Assembly: GCA_937974845.1 (NCBI GenBank)
Contig: CALJVC010000046.1
Span: 1 to 26,061 of the forward strand
Direction: 5' to 3'
DNA: 26,061 nucleotides
From: an uncultured Pseudogracilibacillus sp.
Lineage (GTDB): Bacteria > Bacillota > Bacilli > Bacillales > Amphibacillaceae
Notes under the pieces: generated by a model
Told to the model about the DNA's origin: nothing
Seen by the model: the letters and a program-made list of their open reading frames with translations, nothing else
Database searches by the model: none
Position numbers and translations under genes: made by a program
Shown here: positions 1 to 7,742 of the stretch, piece after piece
Numbering within the stretch: the stretch's first letter is position 1
How the letters are laid out: the number at the start of each line of letters is the position of its first letter

Positions 1-69
1 ACGAATTCTGAGTTTATAGCAATGGTCGCTGACAAATTAAGGCTGGAATATAAGGTCACAAGTGTTTGA
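1..69 (+). CDS. spo0A: Spo0A, C-terminal fragment (22 codons plus stop)
   Basis: The open frame from base 1 to the TGA at 67-69 encodes TNSEFIAMVADKLRLEYKVT followed by SV. This matches the extreme C-terminus of Spo0A, the response regulator that starts sporulation; the B. subtilis protein ends in NSEFIAMVADKLRLEHKAS. Only the end of the DNA-binding effector domain is in the window, and the start lies to the left. The last few residues differ from B. subtilis, as is usual at this variable tail. The gene converges on the leftward aspartokinase gene. I am confident of the identity despite the short length because the conserved run is distinctive. Confidence 0.88.
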   Translation, partial: TNSEFIAMVADKLRLEYKVTSV

Positions 70-198
70 TTTGACGGGCTTTTATCTACAGAAAATAAGT
101 CAAAGAAGGAGGAAAAGAGGTAGAAAAGTATAATAATTTAGCCAAGGTGAAATTTAACTCAACTTTCACGAAAGAGAAGAAGTTTTTACAAATAATAT
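70..198. other. spo0A 3' untranslated region, no gene seen
   Basis: The spacer between the spo0A stop and the convergent terminator is purine-rich. It holds an AAGGAGG-like stretch near 107-113 but no start codon at a usable distance, and a weak GTGAAA/TTTCAC hairpin around 148-169. I see no open frame or promoter pair worth calling. Confidence 0.5.
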
Positions 199-228
199 CG
201 GGATGCTAAATAGCATCCCGTTTCCTCT
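199..228. terminator. Convergent terminator between spo0A and aspartokinase
   Basis: CGGGATGCTA (199-208) and TAGCATCCCG (211-220) form an inverted repeat, practically an 8-bp stem with a 6-base loop. It is followed on the + strand by a modest pyrimidine tail, and on the - strand by ATATTATTT. It sits between the two converging stop codons, so it probably serves both directions, with neither T-run being strong. Confidence 0.72.
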
Positions 229-234
229 GAAAAC

Positions 235-1587
235 TTATTCCTTTTCAAAAAAAGCTTTGTAAAGGGACTGGATAGCCCGATGTAAATCATTAGCTTTAAT
301 CCCAAACATCATCGATACTTCGGAGGAACCTTGGTTAATCATTTCGATATTTACCTTTGCTTCCCCTAATGCTGTCGTCGCCGTTTGTGCCATACCGATT
401 GTTTCCTTCATACCTTCGCCTACAACCATAATAAGGGCTAAGTGATGATGGACTTGCACGGTATCAGGCGACAGTTCTTCCTTAATTCTTCTCACAATAA
501 TTTCTTCTTTATTATTTGCTAACTGGCTATCCCGAACGATAATGGTCATTTCATCAATCCCGGAAGGAACGTGCTCAAAGGAGACGCCTTCTTCCTCTAA
601 TATTTGTAATAATTTTCGTCCAAAACCTAGTTCACGGTTCATTAAAAATTTACTTACGTAAATACTACTAAAGCCTGTATCGCTTGCAATACCGACTACG
701 CAATGTTCGTTCGGTTTCTTTTCTGCAACAATTTTCGTTCCATCGGCGGAAGGATTATTCGTATTTTTAATTTCTACGGGAATATTTGCTCGAAAGGCTG
801 GAATTAGCGCTTCATCATGAAATACTGAAAAGCCAGCATAAGAGAGTTCTCTCATTTCCCGATAGGTTAGGAGGGGGATTGGCTTTGGATTTTCAACAAT
901 CGTTGGATTTACAGTAAAGACAGAATCGACATCGGTGAAGTTTTCGTACAATTGTGCCTGAACTCCAGCAGCGACGATTGCACCGGTAATATCTGAGCCA
1001 CCCCGAGAGAAGGTTTTTAATTGATTATCCTTTGTATAACCAAAGAAGCCTGGGATAACGAGAACACCTTTTCTTTCCCGTAGTTTATATAAACGATCGT
1101 AACTCGATTCACAAATTTGTACCCCGACTTCATCTTCTTTTAAGATAATACCTGCTTCTTTTGGGTTTATATAACTCGCCTCAATACCGAGGGATTGCAA
1201 GTAACTACTTAAAATACGTGCCGAACTATCTTCCCCTAAAGATTTAAAGTGATCGAGATGGGCTTCGAAGGGAAGGGATAGATTCATAATATTATGTAAG
1301 CGATCTTCGATTTCTTTTTGCAAGCTTTCCGGTAACTGCAAGTCTTTAATTATTTTAGCAAAGCGATCAATAATCGTAATATAATAGGATTTATATTTTT
1401 CTTCATTGACATAGGCAGTACCAAGTTGGATTAATAAATCAGTGATTTTAAAGTCTTGTTCATGGCGTTTCCCTGGAGCAGATACAACTATAAACTTTCT
1501 ATTCGAATCCTCTTTGATAATGTTTGCTACTTTTTTAAATTGTTCGGCATCCGCTAAAGAGCTTCCGCCAAATTTTGCCACTTTCAT
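235..1587 (-). CDS. thrD: Aspartate kinase (YclM/ThrD-type aspartokinase III)
   Basis: The enzyme phosphorylates L-aspartate, the first step toward lysine, threonine, methionine and diaminopimelate. The 450-residue protein begins with the amino-acid-kinase signature KFGGSSLAD (residues 5-13). It carries the FSRGGSDITGA substrate loop in the middle of the kinase domain and ends with two ACT regulatory domains (about 310-370 and 380-450). It is a single-chain type close in length to B. subtilis YclM (about 454), unlike the LysC/DapG forms that have internal starts. The ATG at 1585-1587 has GGGGGAATAAGG just upstream, and only 2 bases separate it from the stop of yqzF, so the two are co-transcribed. 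No lysine riboswitch or T-box is visible ahead of the pair. The paralogue class, and so the inhibitor, is inferred. Confidence 0.93.
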   Translation of the reverse strand: MKVAKFGGSSLADAEQFKKVANIIKEDSNRKFIVVSAPGKRHEQDFKITDLLIQLGTAYVNEEKYKSYYITIIDRFAKIIKDLQLPESLQKEIEDRLHNIMNLSLPFEAHLDHFKSLGEDSSARILSSYLQSLGIEASYINPKEAGIILKEDEVGVQICESSYDRLYKLRERKGVLVIPGFFGYTKDNQLKTFSRGGSDITGAIVAAGVQAQLYENFTDVDSVFTVNPTIVENPKPIPLLTYREMRELSYAGFSVFHDEALIPAFRANIPVEIKNTNNPSADGTKIVAEKKPNEHCVVGIASDTGFSSIYVSKFLMNRELGFGRKLLQILEEEGVSFEHVPSGIDEMTIIVRDSQLANNKEEIIVRRIKEELSPDTVQVHHHLALIMVVGEGMKETIGMAQTATTALGEAKVNIEMINQGSSEVSMMFGIKANDLHRAIQSLYKAFFEKE

Positions 1588-1589
1588 CC

Positions 1590-1850
1590 TTATTCCCCCA
1601 ACCTAATTTCATTATTTTCCTTTTGTTGCTGGCTTTTCAATTTGTTTCTCTTTTTATCTCGATGATAGATAAAGCCTCCAACAAAACCAAATCCAACAAC
1701 GAACATAATGAGACCTACGATAAATTGTAAGGTTTCATTTACTAATATAGTATACACTTCTGAAAAAAGTGCATCCCGCATGAGTTTTATTCCGTAAGCC
1801 CCAATAATTCCTGGTATAAAAATGATTAAGACTGCTATAAATCTAACCAT
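1590..1850 (-). CDS. yqzF: DUF2627 small membrane protein YqzF
   Basis: An 86-residue protein with two hydrophobic segments (about residues 4-24 and 40-64) and a charged, lysine/glutamine-rich tail. It matches in size, hydropathy and position the DUF2627 protein YqzF, which lies beside bkdR in B. subtilis; its function is unknown. I chose the ATG at 1848-1850 because AAAGGAGAA lies 6-8 bases upstream and the family is about 80-90 residues long. The open frame continues upstream to 2015, but that extension has no binding site and runs through the divergent promoter region. It is the first gene of a two-gene unit with the aspartokinase and diverges from bkdR. Confidence 0.85.
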   Translation of the reverse strand: MVRFIAVLIIFIPGIIGAYGIKLMRDALFSEVYTILVNETLQFIVGLIMFVVGFGFVGGFIYHRDKKRNKLKSQQQKENNEIRLGE

Positions 1851-1881
1851 GGTATTCTCCTTTAAAGCTTTGAGTATTTTT

Positions 1882-1910
1882 AGTATAGCAACGATTTTCT
1901 TTAAAAACAA
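1882..1910 (-). promoter_or_regulatory. Sigma-A-like promoter for yqzF-aspartokinase
   Basis: Read on the - strand, TTGTTT (1910-1905) and TATACT (1887-1882) are separated by 17 bases. This places the start of transcription about 25 bases ahead of the yqzF ribosome binding site. Confidence 0.6.
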
Positions 1911-1966
1911 ACTTGGTACAATCTTTTTTCTTATTTTTTCTAAGGAATTTTTTAATAAAATTCGTA

Positions 1967-1995
1967 TTGAAGAAAAGATAAGAAAAACGTACAAT
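1967..1995 (+). promoter_or_regulatory. Sigma-A-like promoter for bkdR
   Basis: TTGAAG (1967-1972) and TACAAT (1990-1995) have an exact 17-base spacer. Transcription would start near 2002, about 40 bases before the bkdR ATG. A 10-bp palindrome, CTTGTACAAG at 2007-2016, lies just downstream of the predicted start and could be an operator. Confidence 0.6.
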
Positions 1996-2042
1996 AAACA
2001 TGAGTTCTTGTACAAGCTGTCGAGTATAGAAAGGGTGATAAA

Positions 2043-4061
2043 ATGAAAAAAATCCTGCTTGTTGCCCCATCTAGCAAAATAAAACCATTGTTTGATTTAT
2101 TTAGAACTTTATCAGATTGGCAAATAGTAGTGCTTACTGAGGAAAAAGTGGACGATCAAGCCAATGATGACGTAATCTATAGGAAACAATTAACCGTAGA
2201 AGACGAAGGAAAGTTTGACATTATAATTCTAAGCGATTACAAAAATGGTGCTAAAAACTTTTGGTCCTATTGTCATAGTGAAGGAATTGTCCTAAAGGAA
2301 AGGAAACTTCATCCTTTCCTTTCTCTATATAAATCTATAGTTAACGAACGGAGGATTTTTTCTTTAATCTTTGAAACTATTCAAAAAGGTTTACTCGTCA
2401 TCGATTGTAATAACAGAATTCAACTAATTAACGAACGGGCGAAGGATCTTATCGGATTACGAAAGGACGTCCTTGGTAAATCAATTACTCAGCTTCTACC
2501 TCAAAGTCAACTTACTAAAGTTCTTAAGACAAGTATAAAAGAAGAGCATAATGTAGTTCTTTTAGAAAATGGTCAAGAAATCCTTGTTAATCGCTTCCCT
2601 TTAATTCATCGTGAAATAGGATTAATCGGGGCCTTAGCTATCTTTCAAAGCAGTAATGAACTTCGTCCTTTAGCAGAAGAAAACATAGAATTAAGAAAAG
2701 TAAAAACGATGCTTGAGGCGATAATTTACGCCTCAGAAGAAGCTATTAGTGTCGTCGATGAAAAAGGAAAGGGTTTGATGATTAATCCAGCGTATACGAA
2801 AATTACCGGTTTAAGTAGAAAAGATGTAATAGGTAAACCAGCTACCGTTGATATAGCAGAAGGAGAAAGTATCCATATGCAGGTTCTCCAGTCAAAACAA
2901 CCGATTCGCGGAGCCCGTTTAAAAGTCGGTCCTTTAAATAAAGATGTTTTAGTAAATGCTGCACCAATCATGGTAGAAAACGAACTTAAAGGAAGTGTGG
3001 CGGTCATCCATGATTTGTCTAAGATATCTCGTTTAACGGAAGCTCTACATCGTGCAAAGGAAAAACTCCGTCAGTTAGAAGCTACCTATACTTTTGATGA
3101 TATTATTGGAGAATCAAACGAATTATTGTTTGCTATTCGACAAGCGAAAATTGCCGCCCAAACCCCCGATACAGTACTTTTACGTGGAGCTTCTGGAACA
3201 GGAAAGGAGCTTTTTGCCCATGCTATTCATAATGCGAGCGAGAGAAAAAACTATAGATTTATTCGGGTGAACTGTGCCGCTTTAACAGAATCTGTCTTAG
3301 AAAGTGAACTTTTTGGCTATGAAGGTGGTGCCTTTACCGGTTCTAATCCAAAGGGTAAAAAAGGAATCTTCGAAGAAGCGGATAAAGGAAGTATTTTTCT
3401 TGATGAAATCGGTGAGCTTTCCTTGAAAACACAAGCGAAATTATTACGCGTATTACAAGAGAAGGAAATTGTCCGGGTTGGAGGAACGGTACCAATCCCT
3501 GTAGATGTCCGTATTATTGCCGCGACGAATGCAAATTTAGAAGAAAAATTACAGAAAAAAACCTTTCGTGAAGATCTCTATTATCGTTTAAATCGTTTAC
3601 CTATATATATTCCCGCATTAAAGGATAGGCTCGAAGATTTACCAACCCTCGTTCAATTTTTCATCCACAAGTTAAATCAATTATATGGACGAACGGTCGA
3701 AGCAATTACCGACGACGCTTTAACGAAATTAAAAAGTTATGACTGGCCAGGTAACGTAAGAGAATTAGAAAATGTCATTAGTCGAGCAATGATTTTCATG
3801 GATATGAAAGATCGACAAATCGAAAGAAAACATATCGTCTTTTTGCGACAAGCCAATAATGAACATGTACGTAGCCAATCCTCTATTAGAAAGGAACTTG
3901 CAATTTCTACCTCCTTAAAACAAGCGGTTATGGATTTCGAAAAAGATTTGATTGAAAAGGTGTACCGGAAAAACAACTATAATAAACAAAAAACCGCTGC
4001 ACAATTACAGATCTCCTTACGTAATTTATATTATAAACTAGAGAAATATCAATTGGACTAA
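2043..4061 (+). CDS. bkdR: BkdR, sigma-54-dependent activator of the bkd operon
   Basis: An enhancer-binding protein that drives sigma-54 RNA polymerase at the bcd promoter just downstream. The 672 residues show an uncharacterised N-terminal region (1-100) and two PAS-like sensor domains (about 105-205 and 225-335). The AAA+ domain follows, with Walker A GASGTGKE at 382-389, the sigma-54-contact loop GAFTGS at 429-434 and Walker B IFLDEIGE about 30 residues later. A Fis-type helix-turn-helix lies at the end (about 640-672). B. subtilis BkdR has the same layout at about 690 residues. The ATG at 2043 has AAGGGTGA upstream. PAS domains suggest response to a small ligand, plausibly a branched-chain keto or amino acid, but the ligand cannot be read from sequence. 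The next gene faces the same way, with a 150-base control region between. Confidence 0.95.
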   Translation: MKKILLVAPSSKIKPLFDLFRTLSDWQIVVLTEEKVDDQANDDVIYRKQLTVEDEGKFDIIILSDYKNGAKNFWSYCHSEGIVLKERKLHPFLSLYKSIVNERRIFSLIFETIQKGLLVIDCNNRIQLINERAKDLIGLRKDVLGKSITQLLPQSQLTKVLKTSIKEEHNVVLLENGQEILVNRFPLIHREIGLIGALAIFQSSNELRPLAEENIELRKVKTMLEAIIYASEEAISVVDEKGKGLMINPAYTKITGLSRKDVIGKPATVDIAEGESIHMQVLQSKQPIRGARLKVGPLNKDVLVNAAPIMVENELKGSVAVIHDLSKISRLTEALHRAKEKLRQLEATYTFDDIIGESNELLFAIRQAKIAAQTPDTVLLRGASGTGKELFAHAIHNASERKNYRFIRVNCAALTESVLESELFGYEGGAFTGSNPKGKKGIFEEADKGSIFLDEIGELSLKTQAKLLRVLQEKEIVRVGGTVPIPVDVRIIAATNANLEEKLQKKTFREDLYYRLNRLPIYIPALKDRLEDLPTLVQFFIHKLNQLYGRTVEAITDDALTKLKSYDWPGNVRELENVISRAMIFMDMKDRQIERKHIVFLRQANNEHVRSQSSIRKELAISTSLKQAVMDFEKDLIEKVYRKNNYNKQKTAAQLQISLRNLYYKLEKYQLD

Positions 4062-4069
4062 CGGCAACT

Positions 4070-4116
4070 TTGCAATTTATTGCATGCAAGATTTTGCAAG
4101 CTTGCAAGGTTTTGCA
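4070..4116 (+). promoter_or_regulatory. Probable BkdR upstream activating sequences (TTGCA palindrome array)
   Basis: Five direct TTGCA motifs begin at 4070, 4080, 4094, 4102 and 4112. They build two perfect palindromes, TTGCATGCAA (4080-4089) and TTGCAAGCTTGCAA (4094-4107), with further half-sites on each side. The array centre is about 80-90 bases ahead of the predicted sigma-54 start, the usual distance for an enhancer-binding protein. BkdR as the ligand is inferred from position. Confidence 0.72.
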
Positions 4117-4124
4117 AAAATTTT

Positions 4125-4141
4125 ATGTAAAGCGCTTACAT
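4125..4141. promoter_or_regulatory. cre-like palindrome (possible CcpA site)
   Basis: ATGTAA-A-GCGC-TTACAT is a near-perfect palindrome with a one-base insertion in its left arm. The core and right half match the catabolite-responsive element consensus; the left TG is out of register by one base. It lies between the TTGCA array and the -24/-12 promoter, where a bound protein could block activator-polymerase contact. Confidence 0.5.
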
Positions 4142-4156
4142 TAAAGCAGGAGAATC

Positions 4157-4171
4157 TGGTATAAAACTTGC
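4157..4171 (+). promoter_or_regulatory. Sigma-54 (-24/-12) promoter of the bcd-bkd operon
   Basis: TGGTATAAAACTTGC matches the sigma-54 consensus TGGYAC-N5-TTGC with exact GG-to-GC spacing. Transcription would begin near 4183, giving a leader of about 30 bases. Together with bkdR immediately upstream this is a convincing SigL-dependent promoter. Confidence 0.88.
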
Positions 4172-4194
4172 ATTTATTATTATTGAAAAGAAAG

Positions 4195-4201
4195 AAAGGG
4201 G
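4195..4201 (+). promoter_or_regulatory. Ribosome binding site deciding the bcd start
   Basis: AAAGGGG lies 5 bases before an ATG at 4207 and 11 before the ATG at 4213. Either can be used. The TTG at 4168 cannot, because it lies inside the -12 element, upstream of the transcript start. Confidence 0.6.
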
Positions 4202-4212
4202 AAGTGATGCGA

Positions 4213-5268
4213 ATGGGAATCTTTACCAAGCTTGAAAAGGACGATTTTGAACAAGTCGTATTTTGTCAAGATCGTCAGGTAGGTTTACAAGCAATTATCG
4301 CGATTCATGACACGACCCTTGGTCCTGCTTTAGGTGGGGTACGAATGTGGGACTATACTGATGAAGAAGCCGCATTAAAGGATGTTCTACGCCTGGCTAA
4401 GGCTATGACTTATAAAAATGCGGCGGCAGGATTAAATTTAGGAGGCGGTAAGGCGGTTATTTTAGGGGATCCATCGAAGGAAAAAAGCGAAGCCCTTTTT
4501 AGAACCTTCGGTAGATATGTCCAACGCTTAAATGGACTGTATATAACAGCAGAAGATGTCGGAACTACTGAAGAAGATATGGATTATATTCGCATGGAGA
4601 CCTCCTATGTAACAGGAACTTCCTATGGCGGTGCCGGGGACCCTTCTCCTGTAACAGCTTATGGAATTTATTATGGAATGAAGGCAGCAGCGAAGGAAGC
4701 CTTTGGTACAGATTCATTAAAGAATCGTACGATAGCTATCCAAGGTGTTGGCCAAGTTGCCTATCATCTTTGTCGTCATTTATATAAAGAAGGGGCAAAA
4801 CTAATTGTTACAGATATTGATTTTGAACGAGTAAAAATGGCTGAACAAGATTTTGGAGCTCAAGCTGTTCAACCGGAAGATATTTACGATGTACCTTGTG
4901 ATATTTATGCGCCCTGTGCCCTTGGAGGAACATTAAATGATATAACGATTCCTCGAATCAAGGCCAAAGTGATTGCTGGCAGTGCAAACAACCAATTAAA
5001 AGAAGAAAGGCATGGCAAGCTCTTACAGGAACGAGGCATTGTGTATGCGCCAGATTTTGTCATTAATTCTGGTGGAGTAATTAATGTTTCTGAAGAACTT
5101 CAAGGTTATCAGAGAGAAAGAGCTTTAAAGAAGGTAAAGGCAATCTATGATATTCTTCTGGATGTTTTTCAAATATCGAAGGAGAGGAATATACCTACTT
5201 CTATCGCTGCGAATGAAATAGCAGAAAGAAGGATAGAAACGTTAAAAGGTTTACAACGGAAGATTTGA
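4213..5268 (+). CDS. bcd: Leucine (branched-chain amino acid) dehydrogenase
   Basis: Oxidatively deaminates leucine, valine and isoleucine to keto acids with NAD, supplying substrate for the dehydrogenase complex encoded downstream. From the ATG at 4213 (MGIFTKLEKDDFEQ) the protein aligns end-to-end with B. subtilis Bcd and puts the catalytic lysine of GLNLGGGK at residue 80, as in characterised leucine dehydrogenases. The in-frame ATG at 4207 would add two residues and has closer Shine-Dalgarno spacing. The Rossmann motif GVGQVA sits in the C-terminal half, followed by SANNQL and the APDFVINSGGVINV region. At 351 residues it is about a dozen shorter than B. subtilis Bcd, the loss being at the C-terminus. 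It is first in the sigma-54-driven operon. Unlike in B. subtilis there is no ptb before it and no buk after it. Confidence 0.93.
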   Translation: MGIFTKLEKDDFEQVVFCQDRQVGLQAIIAIHDTTLGPALGGVRMWDYTDEEAALKDVLRLAKAMTYKNAAAGLNLGGGKAVILGDPSKEKSEALFRTFGRYVQRLNGLYITAEDVGTTEEDMDYIRMETSYVTGTSYGGAGDPSPVTAYGIYYGMKAAAKEAFGTDSLKNRTIAIQGVGQVAYHLCRHLYKEGAKLIVTDIDFERVKMAEQDFGAQAVQPEDIYDVPCDIYAPCALGGTLNDITIPRIKAKVIAGSANNQLKEERHGKLLQERGIVYAPDFVINSGGVINVSEELQGYQRERALKKVKAIYDILLDVFQISKERNIPTSIAANEIAERRIETLKGLQRKI

Positions 5269-5301
5269 AAATTAAAGAAAAGCTACAAAGGAGATAGGCC
5301 G

Positions 5302-6726
5302 ATGGGAAAGGAATATGATCTTGTCGTTTTAGGTGGTGGAACCGGTGGTTACGTTGCAGCTATCCGTGCGTCACAGTTAGGGATGAAGGTCGCTGTAGTT
5401 GAAGCACAGGAGTTAGGCGGTACTTGTTTACACGCTGGATGTATCCCTACTAAAAGTTTGCTACGAACAGCAGAAACGTATCGAAAGATTAATGAAGCGA
5501 AGCTTTATGGTATTGAGGCGGAAGTTGAACAAGTAGACTTTACAAAGGTTCAAGGGCAAAAGGACTCTATCATTAAACAACTCCAACAAGGTATTGAACA
5601 ATTATTCCGAAAACACCGTATCGATCGATATCGAGGTTATGGGAGGATTTTAGGTTCTAGTATCTTTTCTCCCTTACCTGGGACGATTTCTGTTGAATAT
5701 AGCAATGGAAAAGAAAATAGTTTACTTATACCTAAATTTGTATTAATTGCTACGGGTTCAAAACCAAAGGAAATCGAGGGTTTTCCAACAGACGGACAAC
5801 AAATTTTACATTCAGAACAAATTTTACAACTTGAAACATTACCTAAATCTATCTTAATTATAGGTGGAGGAATTATCGGAATTGAATGGGCATCCATTTT
5901 AGTTGATTTTGGTGTCGAAGTAACCCTTGTAGAAAGGGAAGAAAGTATTTTACCTACCGAGGATGAAAGCGTCCAACGGGAAGTAACAAGATTATTAAAG
6001 AAAAGGGGAGTTAAATTTTTAACCCAAGCGAGTATAGATACAGACAGTGTAAAAAAAGAAGATAAGAAGGTTTCTATTTTAGTTAAAGAAAAGGAAAAAC
6101 CAGTACGAATAGAAGTGGAGAAAATTTTGGTTGCGATAGGTAGGGAGGCTAACATAACAGATATCGGCCTACAAAACACAAAGATCGAACTAGAAAAAGG
6201 ATATATTAAAACGAAAGAAACCTATCAAACAAAGGAAAGCCATATTTACGCCATTGGAGATTGTATTGGAGGTTTGCAATTAGCCCATGTTGCCCAGGAA
6301 GAAGCTATTTTAGCCATTGAACATATGATGGGAAAATCTCCTCAACCTTTGATAGAGGAACAAGTACCAATCAATATTTATAGCTATCCTGAAGTAGCGC
6401 GCATCGGTTTGACGGAAAGAGAAGCCCGGGAACAATATGAAGCAATTGATATTGGTGTATTTCCTTTTCGAGGAATAGGTAAAGCCCATATTAATCGAGA
6501 AACAGAAGGCTTTATGAAAATAATTGTCGATCGAGCTACCGATGACTTGATAGGTCTTCACATCGTAGGCGATCAAGCTACAGAATTGATAGCAACAGCT
6601 AGTTTAGCTAAAGGCCTGGATGCCTCTGCTTGGGAACTTTCTCAAACTATGTTTCCCCATCCATCGATATCGGAGTTATTTAAAGAAGCAGCCCTAGCGT
6701 CGGCGGGATTCCCAATACATGGTTAA
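5302..6726 (+). CDS. lpdV: Dihydrolipoamide dehydrogenase, E3 of the branched-chain keto acid complex
   Basis: A flavoprotein that reoxidises the lipoyl arm of BkdB and reduces NAD. The 474 residues, the same length as B. subtilis LpdV, show the FAD-binding GGGTGGYVAA (11-20), the redox disulfide CLHAGC (C42, C47), the second Rossmann motif IIGGGIIGIEWAS and the YAIGDC FAD motif. The dimer-interface catalytic pair is H453 and E458 in HPSISE. The ATG at 5302 has AAAGGAGATAGGCCG upstream. The gap to bcd is 33 bases, and the stop codon overlaps the ribosome binding site of bkdAA. The B. subtilis order has buk between bcd and this gene; here nothing intervenes. Confidence 0.93.
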   Translation: MGKEYDLVVLGGGTGGYVAAIRASQLGMKVAVVEAQELGGTCLHAGCIPTKSLLRTAETYRKINEAKLYGIEAEVEQVDFTKVQGQKDSIIKQLQQGIEQLFRKHRIDRYRGYGRILGSSIFSPLPGTISVEYSNGKENSLLIPKFVLIATGSKPKEIEGFPTDGQQILHSEQILQLETLPKSILIIGGGIIGIEWASILVDFGVEVTLVEREESILPTEDESVQREVTRLLKKRGVKFLTQASIDTDSVKKEDKKVSILVKEKEKPVRIEVEKILVAIGREANITDIGLQNTKIELEKGYIKTKETYQTKESHIYAIGDCIGGLQLAHVAQEEAILAIEHMMGKSPQPLIEEQVPINIYSYPEVARIGLTEREAREQYEAIDIGVFPFRGIGKAHINRETEGFMKIIVDRATDDLIGLHIVGDQATELIATASLAKGLDASAWELSQTMFPHPSISELFKEAALASAGFPIHG

Positions 6727-6731
6727 AGGAG
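6725..6731 (+). promoter_or_regulatory. Ribosome binding site of bkdAA overlapping the lpdV stop
   Basis: AAAGGAG overlaps the lpdV TAA (6724-6726) and lies 8 bases before the ATG at 6740. This favours 6740 over the ATG at 6719 inside lpdV and indicates translational coupling. Confidence 0.7.
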
Positions 6732-6739
6732 TGGGTAAG

Positions 6740-7729
6740 ATGATGACACGTCATAAAGAGTTAGGTCTTTCTGATCAAGAAGTATTAGAAATGTATCGAC
6801 TTATGCTGTTGGCTCGGAAGGTTGATGAACGCATGTGGTTGTTAAATCGAGCTGGAAAAATTCCTTTCGTTATTTCTTGTCAAGGTCAAGAAGCAGCACA
6901 AGTCGGAGCAGCTTTCGCCCTAGACCGAACGGTAGATTACGTTGCCCCATACTATCGAGATGTAGGAATCGTGTTAGCTTTTGGTATGACGGTAGAGGAG
7001 TTATTAATGTCTGGTTTCGGAAAAGCCGGAGATCCGAATTCCGGCGGAAGACAAATGCCCGGTCATTTTGGTCAACGTAAAAATCGAATCATTACCGGCT
7101 CATCCCCTGTAACGACGCAAGTACCCCATGCCGTAGGATTCGCCTTAGCCTCTAGATTACGGAAAGAACCCTTCGTTACTTTCACTTCTTTAGGAGACGG
7201 TTCAACGAATCAAGGAGATTTTCATGAAGGCTTAAACTTCGCCGGTGTTCATCAATTACCGGTTATTACTTTTGTGGAAAACAATCGCCTAGCTATATCT
7301 GTCCCCTATGAAAAACAAGTGGCTAGCAAATCGATTGCCCTTCGAGCCCAATCTTATGGAATGCCTGGAGTCGAAGTTGACGGAAAAGATCCGCTTCAAG
7401 TATACGAGGCCGTCAAAAAGGCTCGTGAACGGGCTATAAAGGGTGAGGGACCAACTTTAATCGAAGCCCATACCCTTCGCCTAACCTCTCATTCAAGCGA
7501 TGATAACCATCTCGTTTATCGAACGAAGGAAGAATTAGAAAGATTACAAAACGAGGATCCATTAAAACTTTTTGCAAAGTATTTATATGATGCAAAGGTA
7601 CTTAATGAAGATTTGGAGGAAACGATTTTATCTGAAGTGACACAAGAGATTAATGAAGCGACGGAAAAGGTTGAAAATGCCCCTTATCCAGATGCAACAA
7701 CTTTGTCCCACTATGTGTATGAACCTTAA
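6740..7729 (+). CDS. bkdAA: Branched-chain 2-keto acid dehydrogenase E1 alpha subunit
   Basis: With BkdAB it forms the thiamine-diphosphate-dependent E1 decarboxylase acting on keto acids of valine, leucine and isoleucine. The thiamine diphosphate motif runs from GDGSTNQGDFHEG to the VENN asparagines about 30 residues on. The phosphorylation-loop-like SHSSDDNHLVYR is near residue 260. From the ATG at 6740 the product is 329 residues (MMTRHKELGLSD), one short of B. subtilis BkdAA. The longer frame from 6719 overlaps lpdV and lacks a binding site. Third gene of the operon; 13 bases separate it from bkdAB. Confidence 0.93.
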   Translation: MMTRHKELGLSDQEVLEMYRLMLLARKVDERMWLLNRAGKIPFVISCQGQEAAQVGAAFALDRTVDYVAPYYRDVGIVLAFGMTVEELLMSGFGKAGDPNSGGRQMPGHFGQRKNRIITGSSPVTTQVPHAVGFALASRLRKEPFVTFTSLGDGSTNQGDFHEGLNFAGVHQLPVITFVENNRLAISVPYEKQVASKSIALRAQSYGMPGVEVDGKDPLQVYEAVKKARERAIKGEGPTLIEAHTLRLTSHSSDDNHLVYRTKEELERLQNEDPLKLFAKYLYDAKVLNEDLEETILSEVTQEINEATEKVENAPYPDATTLSHYVYEP

Positions 7730-7742
7730 AGGAGGGAGTTTC

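Noticed and set aside
1590..2015. 141-residue version of YqzF starting at 2015
   Set aside because: The upstream extension has no ribosome binding site, runs through the divergent promoters, and exceeds the DUF2627 family length. The ATG at 1850 has a good AAAGGAG.
1822..2070. Short frames on both strands across the yqzF-bkdR intergenic region
   Set aside because: Low-complexity AT-rich sequence with no binding site; the region is explained by two divergent promoters.
4168..4212. TTG start for bcd at 4168
   Set aside because: This codon is part of the -12 element of the sigma-54 promoter, so it is not in the transcript.
5637..6179. 180-codon antisense frame inside lpdV
   Set aside because: No ribosome binding site or family resemblance; it lies opposite a full-length, motif-complete lpdV and is a shadow of its codon bias.
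6719..6739. ATG at 6719 as bkdAA start
   Set aside because: It overlaps lpdV without a binding site; AAAGGAG at 6725 points to 6740.
7653..7742. Upstream start of the bkdAB frame at 7653
   Set aside because: Lies within bkdAA in another frame; the family length and AAAGGAGGGAG support 7743.
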